The translations under genes and the position numbers were made by a program. From the NCBI GenBank assembly GCA_963822575.1, contig CAWGHZ010000007.1, positions 310,001 to 374,000 on the forward strand: 64,000 nt of DNA, in the 5' to 3' direction. Below, in pieces: positions 53,176 through 61,105 of the stretch. The notes beneath the pieces were generated by a model. The model was not told the origin of the DNA and did not search any database. It was given only the letters and a program-made list of their open reading frames with translations. The DNA comes from CAWGHZ01 sp963822575 (GTDB lineage: Bacteria; Pseudomonadota; Alphaproteobacteria; MPNO01; DASWLB01). How positions within the stretch are numbered: position 1 is the stretch's first letter; every line of letters starts with the position of its first letter.

Positions 53176-53760
53176 GTGCGCGGCCCCCCGGACCTCTCCC
53201 AGCCCGCTCACATCGTCGCCCCGCAGCTGATCGGCTGCGAGCTGGTCGCGCATGGCGTGCGCGGGCGGATTGTCGAGACGGAGGCCTACCAGGGCGAGGA
53301 GGACAAGGCTTCCCACGCCGCACGCGGCCGCACCGCGAGAGCCGACGTGCTGTACCGCCGCCCCGGCACCGTCTACCTCTACCTGGTCTACGGCCTGCAC
53401 GTGCTACTCAACTTGGTCTGCGATCGCGAGGGCGCGCCGGCCGCGGTGCTGATCCGCGCGCTCGAGATCCTCGACGGCGAAGCGGTGGTCCGTCGCCGCC
53501 GCCGGCAGCCGTCGTGCGGCGCGCGGCTGCTCGCCAACGGCCCGGGCAAAGTGTCCGAGGCACTGGCGCTTGACCTCGCGGCCAACGGGACAATGCTCGG
53601 CCGGCGCGGATGCCCGCTTCGCCTGCTGGCGCCGACGCGCCTGCCGGATGCGCTCGTGGTTGGACCGCGGGTCGGCGTCGCCTACGCCGGCCCGGGCTGG
53701 GCCGATCGGCCGTGGCGGTGGTGGGAGGCCGGTTTCCCAGTAGCGGGTCAGCGGGAATAG
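53176..53760 (+). CDS. DNA-3-methyladenine glycosylase (AAG/Mpg type)
   Basis: A 194-residue base-excision glycosylase. LIGCELVAHGVRGRIVETEA carries the catalytic Glu (ETEAY), ASHAARGRTARADVLYRRPG the intercalating-residue region, GTVYLYLVYGLHVLLNLVCD the core strands, and LLANGPGKVSEALALD the last active-site helix. It removes alkylated purines from DNA. The start is uncertain: GTG at 53176 gives the usual length, while the open frame continues to 53101. The Ser/Thr-poor, GC-rich codon use is like the flanking genes. Confidence 0.88.
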   Translation: MRGPPDLSQPAHIVAPQLIGCELVAHGVRGRIVETEAYQGEEDKASHAARGRTARADVLYRRPGTVYLYLVYGLHVLLNLVCDREGAPAAVLIRALEILDGEAVVRRRRRQPSCGARLLANGPGKVSEALALDLAANGTMLGRRGCPLRLLAPTRLPDALVVGPRVGVAYAGPGWADRPWRWWEAGFPVAGQRE

Positions 53761-53814
53761 CGTGGCGGGAGTTCCCGCGGCTCCGGTCGATTGGATAGTC
53801 GGGGTAGAGCCCGA

Positions 53815-55578
53815 TCAAAGATCGAGGGCGACCGCGGATAGCGGCGTCGAGCAACAGATAAGGGCGTTCCCATCGGCAGGCCGGTCGAGCGGCTCCGGCG
53901 CATAACGGAGTTGGCCGTCGATCAATCCGCTCTCGCAGTTGTGGCACACCCCCGTGCGGCAAGACCATCGAACGGGCACGGAGCACGCTTCGGCAAACTC
54001 CAGCAGGCTGTTGAACCGAGGGTCCCAAGGGGCGGCAAGGCCGCTTCGTGCAAACGTCACCAGCGGGCCTGTGCCCTGCGGGCCGTCTAGGGGGTGCGGG
54101 GCCTGCTCGTTCGCGCGGACGACACCTGGCGTAAGCCCGGGGGCCGGGCCAAAGGCTTCGATACGGATGTGGGATGGCGAGACACCCCACGCCTTCAGGC
54201 CGGCCTGCAAGTCCTCCAGGAACTGCGCAGGACCACAGAGATAGAAGTCAGCATCCCGTGGAACGCCGATCTCTTGCATTAGCGGCACGGACAGATGGCC
54301 AGCTCTATCGAAGTCCACGCCGGGACGATCATCGGAGCCGGGGCGGCTGTAGGTGATCCACTGATGGCCATGCTTGACCGATCCGACCAGGCCGCGCGCT
54401 ATGCCGGCAAAAGAGTGGTGCGACTTGTTGCGGGCCGAGTGGAGCCACCAGACGTCGCGCGGCGACACGCCATCGGTCGCGACTGCAGCATTCAGCATCG
54501 CCAGCGTCGGCGTGACGCCAACGCCGGCGCTCATAAGCACCACCGGTGTCGTACCTCGCGCGAGCGTGAAGGCGCCGCGCGGTGCGCTGATCTCGAGACC
54601 GTGCCCGACTTGAACGTTCTCGTGGAGGAACCCGCTCGCGAGGCCTCTTTCGTTCTTGACGGCGATCAGGTAGGTCGCGGCGCCCGGAGCGCCGCAGAGA
54701 GAATAGGTACGGACGATGGCCGGCGCGTCTGGCTTCGGACGCAAACTGACGACGATATATTGCCCGGGAAGCGCGGCCGGCAACGCCGTTCCGTCCTCGG
54801 CTGCGAGCTCGAACGACCGAACGTCAGCACTCTCCTGGTTCGCGGCGACGACCTTCGCGGTGCGAAAGCCGGGCCACCGGAGCGGCGCGGTGGACGTCGA
54901 AGTCAGTCCGGCATTCCCGCTGCGACCGCCCTCCTCGGCTGCAGCCAGGAGCGATCTCATCGAAGCTTGCCAAGCCGGGCTCAAGGCCGGAATCCGAATC
55001 GCGCGCCGGAGTGCCCCGATCGGATGCTCGGGCGAATAGAGCAGGGCGTCCATCTCGGCCACGGTGACGCGTCCGGGTCCCTCGGCGATCTTTTCGATCC
55101 GATCGCCGGCGCCGACATCGCCCTCCTCGATGACTCGAAAATAGAAGCCCGGTCGCCGGTGCGATACCACGAGGGCCGGCATCTCCGGATGGTCGAGACG
55201 CAGGCCAAGGCGGTAGCAGGTGACACGAGGCTGGGTGACTTCGAACACCCCGCCGCCGATACGAAACCGATCGCCGATACAGACCTCGTCGTCGGCCAAC
55301 CCGTCGACAGTGAGGTTCTCCCCGAAAATCCCGTGCACGAGGTCTCCTCGCCCGAGATATCTCGCCCAGTACCGGTAGGAGGCGAGCTGATAGACCATGA
55401 CGGCGCGTTGTTCGCCTCCATGACCGGCAAGATCGCCTTGGCCGTCGCCAACGAGATTGAGGCGCCCAGCGAAGACGCGTCCCTCTACCGGTCGCTTCCA
55501 TATGGCCGTACGCACGGTGGTTCCGTGCCACTCTACATCACGCGGCAGCCCGACATTGACAGAGGCGACGACACCCAT
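53815..55578 (-). CDS. MOSC domain-ferredoxin reductase-2Fe-2S fusion protein
   Basis: A 587-residue three-part protein. An N-terminal MOSC domain (MGVVASVNVGLPRDVEWHG, GENLTVDGLADDEVCIGDRF, PRVTCYRLGLRLDHPEMP) of about 215 residues is followed by FAD (IVRTYSLCGAP) and NAD (LMSAGVGVTPTLAML, YLCGPAQFLEDL) domains and a C-terminal plant-type ferredoxin with CRTGVCHNCESGLIDG. MOSC domains bind a Mo-linked sulfur or Moco, so this is a self-contained electron chain, like YiiM-type or PDR-fused enzymes that reduce N-hydroxylated compounds. The start shown matches related MOSC proteins; an in-frame ATG 16 codons upstream overlaps the sigma relic. Confidence 0.88.
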   Translation of the reverse strand: MGVVASVNVGLPRDVEWHGTTVRTAIWKRPVEGRVFAGRLNLVGDGQGDLAGHGGEQRAVMVYQLASYRYWARYLGRGDLVHGIFGENLTVDGLADDEVCIGDRFRIGGGVFEVTQPRVTCYRLGLRLDHPEMPALVVSHRRPGFYFRVIEEGDVGAGDRIEKIAEGPGRVTVAEMDALLYSPEHPIGALRRAIRIPALSPAWQASMRSLLAAAEEGGRSGNAGLTSTSTAPLRWPGFRTAKVVAANQESADVRSFELAAEDGTALPAALPGQYIVVSLRPKPDAPAIVRTYSLCGAPGAATYLIAVKNERGLASGFLHENVQVGHGLEISAPRGAFTLARGTTPVVLMSAGVGVTPTLAMLNAAVATDGVSPRDVWWLHSARNKSHHSFAGIARGLVGSVKHGHQWITYSRPGSDDRPGVDFDRAGHLSVPLMQEIGVPRDADFYLCGPAQFLEDLQAGLKAWGVSPSHIRIEAFGPAPGLTPGVVRANEQAPHPLDGPQGTGPLVTFARSGLAAPWDPRFNSLLEFAEACSVPVRWSCRTGVCHNCESGLIDGQLRYAPEPLDRPADGNALICCSTPLSAVALDL

Positions 55579-55597
55579 CTGGCACCTAGTCTGGGAT

Positions 55598-56050
55598 TCA
55601 CCGATCACTGGGTCTTGAAACGACAAAGAGACCGTTCATGACATTGGTATGGCGTATCTTCTTGGAGCCCGCCGTACCCTCACCGAGCGAAGCCCAGTTG
55701 CGCAGGATGTGCGCCTGAATTGCCCCGTGTATCCGCTCGATCGCGTAGGTAGCGAAGCGGACATCTCTATCGGGATCGAATTGACAGACCGCGCGCATGA
55801 GCCCGAGCTGCCCCTCGCCGGCCAAGTCTTCCAATGACAGGCCATAGTCCCGAAAGCTCCGCGCTATGCTGACGACGAGATGCAGGTAACTGGCCGCAAG
55901 CTGCTGCGCGGCAGAGATATCGTATCGGTTGCGCCAGCGACGCCACAGCGCCTGCTCCGCATCCTCACTCATGCCGAGCGCTGCCCCAACTGCGCCGACT
56001 GATTGCGAATAATTTCCGGATGAACGAATGGGAGGCCTAATCGAGCTCAT
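55598..56050 (-). pseudogene. Truncated sigma-32 (RpoH-like) factor
   Basis: An open frame of 150 codons with RpoH-like regions 1.2 and 2 only: AEQALWRRWRNRYDISAAQQ, SYLHLVVSIARSFRDYGLSL, EDLAGEGQLGLMRAVCQFDP and IHGAIQAHILRNWASLGEGT. After GSKKI the match stops; regions 3 and 4 are absent, replaced by about 20 unrelated residues ending just before the MOSC gene. The conserved aromatic residues of region 2.3 (FATYAIERI for LATYAMWWI) are partly changed. Without region 4 it could not bind a -35 element. A relic, or less likely an anti-sigma-like decoy. Confidence 0.75.
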
Positions 56051-56411
56051 TCTCGAGTTCTTTCAATTTCAGCGGTTTGCCAAAGCCAACGAAGATCTCG
56101 TGCACCTATCCGTTCAATCGGACGTACCCAGAGATGCCAGTTGGCAGAGGGCAAATCTATTGCACGATGGTGTTGTCGATACCTTTGGCTCAGCCCGTCA
56201 CCATTCTCACGCGGGATGGGCGGGTCTTTGTGAAGGAGCAGTCCGGCTATAAAGGCGGGCTGACCAACCCCCTGTCATGCGGTCGCACGGTCGACAATCC
56301 ATTGGCTGAGCGAGTCCCATGCGGACGCGGCCCTGCGGCGCCGCATTGGCGATGTCGTGCAGGAACTCGACACGCACCCGCTCGCCGACCCGACCGACAG
56401 GCTGGCGCAAG
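56051..56411. other. Decayed intergenic region
   Basis: About 360 bases between the sigma relic and the cytochrome relic. The composition is more AT-rich than the neighbouring genes. Short open frames give no family motif. The segment around 56196-56260 (AQPVTILTRDGRVFVKEQSG in one frame) has protein-like character but is not recognised. Confidence 0.45.
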
Positions 56412-56619
56412 TTCACGGCCGCCGGCGCCATGATGTGTCACAAATGTGCCGCCTGCCATTCGACCGACGGCTCGCGCAAGGTCGGCTCCATCCTGGCCGG
56501 CTTCATTGGCCGTACGGCCGGGTCTCCTCTGCCGGGCGACCGCTACAGCCAGGCCACGAAAAACGATCACTTTGTCTGGAACGACGCGAACCTGAATGCC
56601 TTCCGGGCGAACCGTCCCG
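56412..56619 (+). pseudogene. Class I cytochrome c, truncated relic
   Basis: About 70 codons read FTAAGAMMCHKCAACHSTDG, then RKVGSILAGFIGRTAGS, DRYSQATKNDHFVWNDANLN and AF. The CAACH haem site (56445-56459) and the YSxAxKN-VWxxxxLxAF stretch are typical of mitochondrial-type cytochrome c. The signal peptide and the C-terminal part with the Met ligand are missing on both sides. It is an unmistakable fragment without a usable start. Confidence 0.75.
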
Positions 56620-56862
56620 GCCATGGTTGCTGGCTGCCACCATGGCGGCGTCGGCCATGGCGTTCATCGATAACGCCCGGTCCGTCTTGGCGCAGCCCTG
56701 ACCCCCCTTCGCGCCAGTCGACACCAAAGTATCATGGACCAAAGGCCGCCGGTGGGCGCATCGTTGGCACGTTTGAAGGAAGTGGATCAGGAGCTAGGCT
56801 GGCGTCAAGATCACGACTCGCGGAGCCAGCCCCGCGAACCTTCCATGTTGGAGGATCAGGTC

Positions 56863-57507
56863 ATGACCACGTCCGCTTCACCAATCCCCTTCGCCGGCTC
56901 CGAGCTCGGCGATTCGCGCCATGTCTGCGCGTTCTTCTCCAACGATGACGAGAAATATCGCGTGCTCCTGCCTTTCATCAAGGACGGATTCACGTGCGGC
57001 GACAAGGCGATACATGTCGTCAATCCGGAACGGCGCGACGATCATCTGCAACGCCTGGCGGCGGCGGGAATTGATCTGGCTACCGCCGAGCGGAAGAGAC
57101 AGCTGGAACTCAGGACCAATACGGACGCGTATCTTCGCGACGGTCGCTTCGATCAGGACCGGATGCTGGAAGTGTTCGAGGAGCTGGCCAGCGCCAACGT
57201 CAGGGAAGGGTTTCCGGTGAGCCGCATCGTCTGCCAGATGGATTGGGCGGCGGAGGATCGATCGCAGATCGATGATCTGGTGGAGTTCGAGTCGCGCGTG
57301 AACCACGTATGGCGTCGTCACGACGACGCGGTCATTTGCGTCTACGATCTCAGGAGGTTTGGAGGCGAAACGGTAGTGGACATGATGCGGACGCATCCGA
57401 TGATCATTGTCGGAGGCGTGCTCCACCGGAACCCATTCTACATCCCGCCCGAGGAGTTCCTGGCCGAGCTGCGCGCGCGGCGTGCGCGACCGGCGGACAC
57501 GCGGTAG
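56863..57507 (+). CDS. MEDS-domain sensor protein
   Basis: A 214-residue protein. DSRHVCAFFSNDDEKYRVLL opens a MEDS (methanogen/methylotroph DcmR sensory) domain; PFIKDGFTCGDKAIHVVNPE and CQMDWAAEDRSQIDDLVEFE with ICVYDLRRFGGETVVDMMRT cover the rest. These domains resemble RecA/KaiC-like folds and are thought to sense small hydrophobic ligands. GGAGG lies eight bases before the ATG at 56863. The histidine kinase gene starts 14 bases later, so the MEDS protein is probably the input partner of that kinase. Confidence 0.85.
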   Translation: MTTSASPIPFAGSELGDSRHVCAFFSNDDEKYRVLLPFIKDGFTCGDKAIHVVNPERRDDHLQRLAAAGIDLATAERKRQLELRTNTDAYLRDGRFDQDRMLEVFEELASANVREGFPVSRIVCQMDWAAEDRSQIDDLVEFESRVNHVWRRHDDAVICVYDLRRFGGETVVDMMRTHPMIIVGGVLHRNPFYIPPEEFLAELRARRARPADTR

Positions 57508-57520
57508 CTCGCGGACCAAG

Positions 57521-59261
57521 ATGCCCGACCACGCCGAACAACCTGCAGAGGAGATCAAGCGACTCCAGCGTTGCATCAACGACCTGGTGAGCGTGTTCGC
57601 CCTTCCGGCCATGTGGGCCGGTGGTGACTCGCGTCAGGTGGGCCGGATTTTGCTGGACGTCCTGCTCGGCATGCTCCGCCTGGATTTCGTCTACGTGCGG
57701 ATTGCGCCAACCGACGCCGAGGGCGCGGTCGAGATGGTCCGCGTGGCCGACACGATCGAATTTGGCGGCAGATCCACCCGAGGTCGGCCAAATGCTCGAT
57801 GACTGGCTGGGTCCGGACCCGAAGGCCTGGCCGGAAGCGGTGGGAAATCCGATCCGCGATACAGAAATCTCCGTCGTGCCCATGCGACTGGGGCTCGAGG
57901 GCGAACTCGGCGTCTTTGCGGCAGGCTCTCGACGCGCGGACTTCCCGGTCCAGACCGAGGCGCTGCTACTCAGCGTCGCCGCCAACCAGGCAGCGATCGG
58001 TCTTCGCGAAGCGCGGCTTCTGAGCGACCAGAAGCGGCTGGCACGCGAACTCGATCAACGTGTGGCCGAGCGAACCCGGGAGCTTGCCGCGGCCAACGAA
58101 GAACTGCTCCGGATGACCGAGACCATTCCGGAGATGCTCTGGAGCGCCTCTCCGAACGGGGCCATCGACTACGTCAATGAGCGCATGCTCGACTACACGG
58201 GCTTTGCGGCCCAGGACATCAAGGGCCACGGCTGGACGAAGCTTCTTCATCCCGACGATGTCGAGCCGACGTCGCGGGCCTGGAGGACCAGCGTCGAAAC
58301 CGGAGACCCGTACCAGGCCGAGGTTCGCACGTTTCACGCCGCCGACCGGACCTATCGTTGGTGCGTCACCAGCGCTCTGCCCCTGCGGGATGGTCTGGGA
58401 CGCATCCTGAAGTGGCACGGCACCGTCGTCGACATGCACGACTGGAAGCAGGCGCAGGAAGAGCTGCGCGACACGCAGGCCGAGCTCGCGCATATGACGC
58501 GCGTCATGACGATCGGCGTCCTGACAGCGTCGATCGCGCACGAGGTCAATCAGCCGCTGTCCGGCATCATCACGAACGCGAACACCTGCCTGCGGATGCT
58601 GGCCGCCGACCCTCCCAACGTCGAGGGCGCGCGCGAGACGGCGCGGCGCACGATCCGCGATGGCAACCGCGCGTCCGACGTGATCGCGCGATTGCGCGCC
58701 CTCTTCGCCAGAAAGAATCCGACGTACGAACCCGTGGACCTGAACGAGGCGGCGCGCGAGGTGGTGGCCCTTTCGTCGAGCCAGCTTCAACGAAGCCGGG
58801 CGGTCCTCCATGCCGAACTTGCGGACGATCTGCCGCTCGTCATGGGCGATCGCGTCCAGCTCCAGCAAGTCATTCTGAATTTGCTCCTGAACGCGGCGGA
58901 CGCGATGAGCGGCATCGAGGATCGCTCCAGGTCCCTCGTGATCAGGAGCCAGCGGGACGAGAGCGACTGCGTGCGCCTTGCCGTGCGCGATTCGGGAATC
59001 GGGCTCGACCCCGAAAGCGCGGCGAAGCTCTTTCACGCGTTCTACACGACAAAGTCGAGCGGGATGGGAGTCGGGCTGTCGGTCAGTCGGTCCATCATCG
59101 AAAGTCATCAAGGCCGCCTGTGGGCGGTGCCCAACGACGACGGGCCGGGGGCCACGTTCACATTTTCCATCCCGTGCTGGTACCAAGGCGCAAAGGACAT
59201 TCCCGGCTACGGGGCAGTTCCCACCCAGCCGGACGACGAGCAAGTAGCGAGGCAAGACTAA
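57521..59261 (+). pseudogene. GAF-PAS histidine kinase (frameshifted)
   Basis: Two frames join to a soluble kinase of about 580 residues. The first, from ATG 57521, covers INDLVSVFALPAMWAGGDSR and LRLDFVYVRIAPTD of a GAF domain; after about 57764 the next frame continues DPPEVGQMLDDWLGPD. A coiled coil, a PAS domain (IPEMLWSASPNGAIDYVNER), HisKA with SIAHEVNQPLSGIITNANTC (His near residue 340), and HATPase_c with LQQVILNLLLNAADAM and GMGVGLSVSRSIIESH follow. One extra G at about 57764-57765 explains the break. Otherwise intact, so possibly a sequence error. Its stop overlaps the next start (TAATG). Confidence 0.85.
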
Positions 59262-59632
59262 TGGCCGAGCGTTCACTTGTAGCCATCGTCGATGACGACG
59301 AGTCCGTGCGCGAGTCGCTGCCCGACTTGTTGAGCGAGCTTGGCTTCGAGGTGCAGGCCTTTTCCTCGGCGGAGGAGTTCCTGGCGTCCGGCATCGTGGA
59401 CGCGAGCCGTTGCTTGATTCTCGACGTTGCGATGCCCGGGATGTCGGGACCCCACCTCCAACGGGAGTTGAAGGAGCGCGGGAAAAAGATTCCGATCATC
59501 TTCATCACGGCTCACGAAGACGGGACCGTCCGGACGCGGCTCATCGCGCGAGGCGCGGTCGAATGCCTTTCGAAGCCGTTCAGCGATACGACACTGCTCG
59601 GGGCGATCAACGCGGCATTGGGAGCCGACTGA
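59261..59632 (+). CDS. Single-domain response regulator
   Basis: A 123-residue stand-alone receiver domain. SLVAIVDDDESVRESLPDLL holds the acidic pocket, CLILDVAMPGMSGPHLQREL the phospho-acceptor Asp (near residue 54), FITAHEDG the Thr, and CLSKPFSDTTLL the Lys. It has no output domain. The ATG overlaps the kinase stop, so the pair is coupled, and it may pass phosphate onward or act as a sink for the FixJ-like regulator that follows. Confidence 0.92.
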   Translation: MAERSLVAIVDDDESVRESLPDLLSELGFEVQAFSSAEEFLASGIVDASRCLILDVAMPGMSGPHLQRELKERGKKIPIIFITAHEDGTVRTRLIARGAVECLSKPFSDTTLLGAINAALGAD

Positions 59633-59674
59633 ACCAGTGCAGCCGATTGCGGATAAAGATAAGGGAGGATATAG

Positions 59675-60337
59675 ATGAATCTTGCGAGCGCAGGTTACCT
59701 CACACCAAGGTCATCCGCCGTGCCGCAGGACGTCCCCATCGTATTCGTGGTCGACGACGACATCTCGGTGCGGGAATCGTTGGAACTGCTGATCGGCTCT
59801 ACCGGCTGGGAGCCGCGAGCCTTCGCAACGGCACAGGAGTTCATCGACGTTCCCCGCGTGACCGTGCCGAGCTGCGTCATCCTGGACGTGAGCCTTCCCG
59901 ACCTTGACGGTCTCGAGTTGCAGCGGCGGATCGCGGCCGACCGGGCGGATATGCCTATAATTTTCATTACCGGTCTTGGCGACATTCCGATGACGGTCAA
60001 GGCCATGAAGGCCGGGGCCGTCGAGTTTCTCACGAAGCCGTTCGACGACGGCGTACTGTTGGCCGCGATCGAGGAGGCGATCGGCCGCAGCCGGGCCGCG
60101 CTTGGCGCGAAGGCGGAACTGAACGCCCTGCGGGAATGCTACCGGTCGCTCAGTGGCCGCGAGCGTGAGGTGATGACGCTGGTGGTCACAGGGCTGTTGA
60201 ACAAGCAGGTCGGCGGCGAGCTCGGTATCAGCGAGATCACGGTCAAGGCGCATCGCGGCCGGGTGATGCGAAAAATGCACGCCCGCTCTTTCGCCGATCT
60301 GGTGAACATGGCCGCACGGCTCGGCATCGGTCGCTAG
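59675..60337 (+). CDS. FixJ-family (receiver plus LuxR HTH) response regulator
   Basis: A 220-residue transcription regulator. The receiver has VFVVDDDISVRESLELLIGS, CVILDVSLPDLDGLELQRRI with the phospho Asp, FITGLGDIPMTVKAMKAGAV and FLTKPFDDGVLL; the C-terminus has SGREREVMTLVVTGLLNKQV and GISEITVKAHRGRVMRKMHA, a LuxR/FixJ HTH. GGAGG lies eight bases before the ATG at 59675. The stop TAG is part of the CTAG border of a palindromic repeat. It may drive the IorAB-like genes downstream. Confidence 0.92.
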   Translation: MNLASAGYLTPRSSAVPQDVPIVFVVDDDISVRESLELLIGSTGWEPRAFATAQEFIDVPRVTVPSCVILDVSLPDLDGLELQRRIAADRADMPIIFITGLGDIPMTVKAMKAGAVEFLTKPFDDGVLLAAIEEAIGRSRAALGAKAELNALRECYRSLSGREREVMTLVVTGLLNKQVGGELGISEITVKAHRGRVMRKMHARSFADLVNMAARLGIGR

Positions 60338-60426
60338 TGTCGCGAATCCGAAGTTCGCTTCAACCCGGGTCGCACACCGCACGAACTTCGGATTCGATAA
60401 GGACACGAGCAAGTTGTTGATTCTAG
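60334..60426. repeat. Palindromic element with CTAG ends (first of two)
   Basis: CGAATCCGAAGTTCG (60342-60356) and CGAACTTCGGATTCG (60382-60396) are perfect 15-base inverse copies, with GTGTC/GGACAC as an outer pair. CTAG stands at 60334-60337 and again at 60423-60426. The left CTAG forms the stop codon of the FixJ-like gene. The element is related to the next one by its AGTGT...CGAAGTTCG arm. Confidence 0.75.
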
Positions 60427-60497
60427 TGTGGTGGATTCGAAGTTCGCCTCGATACCCGCCACAAGGAATATCGCGAACGTCGAATCCACCAGGCTAG
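60423..60497. repeat. Palindromic element with CTAG ends (second of two)
   Basis: After CTAG at 60423-60426 comes TGTGGTGGATTCGAAGTTCG; before CTAG at 60494-60497 stands its inverse with three mismatches (CGAACGTCGAATCCACCAGG). These are terminal inverted repeats of about 21 bases around a 30-base centre. It shares the CTAG at 60423 with the first element, so the two lie in tandem. The borders fit insertion at CTAG with TA or YTAR duplication. Confidence 0.8.
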
Positions 60498-60632
60498 CCC
60501 CGAGGCACGTTGCCGCACTCGGCGATCCCGGCGCTCGTCGCGCGCCAATGCATCGACAATACTTTCGTCCAATCGAATTGCGATCCGCCAGGTGGCATAT
60601 CCGGATGAGGTTCACGCATCAGGGTGACTGCC

Positions 60633-61103
60633 ATGGCCTTCACCATCAACGTCAACGGAAGCAACCATCGCATCGACGTCGACGGCGACACGCCGCTGCT
60701 CTGGGTGTTGCGTGACGTGCTCGGCATGACGGGGACGAAGTTCGGCTGCGGTGCCGCGCTTTGCGGTGCGTGCACGGTCCATGTCGACGGCGCGCCAACC
60801 CGGTCTTGCATCATGCCGGTCGACAGCCTTGCCGGCGCCAAGGTCACGACGATCGAGGCGATCGGCGCGACGGAGGCGGGGGCCAGAATCCAACGGGCCT
60901 GGCTCGAGCGCGAGGTCGTGCAGTGCGGCTATTGCCAGTCCGGCCAGATCATGTCGGCCGTGGCGCTCCTGACGCAAAAATCCGACCCGACCGACGCGGA
61001 TATCGACGACGCCATGTCGGGCAACATCTGCCGTTGCGGCACGTATGGACGCATCCGCGACGCGATCAAGCTTGCCGCGAAAGCGAAGGGGAGGCGGATT
61101 TGA
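60633..61103 (+). CDS. 2Fe-2S subunit of a molybdenum hydroxylase (IorA-like)
   Basis: A 156-residue small subunit. The plant-type cluster is bound by KFGCGAALCGACTVHVDGAP and the second cluster by QCGYCQSGQIMSAVALL and GNICRCGTYGRIRDAI, all eight Cys present. It transfers electrons from the Mo site. The ATG at 60633 is preferred over a GTG nine bases earlier. Its stop overlaps or abuts the start of the large subunit, and the order 2Fe-2S then Mo subunit, without an FAD subunit, is that of isoquinoline 1-oxidoreductase-type enzymes. Confidence 0.93.
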   Translation: MAFTINVNGSNHRIDVDGDTPLLWVLRDVLGMTGTKFGCGAALCGACTVHVDGAPTRSCIMPVDSLAGAKVTTIEAIGATEAGARIQRAWLEREVVQCGYCQSGQIMSAVALLTQKSDPTDADIDDAMSGNICRCGTYGRIRDAIKLAAKAKGRRI

Positions 61104-61105
61104 CG

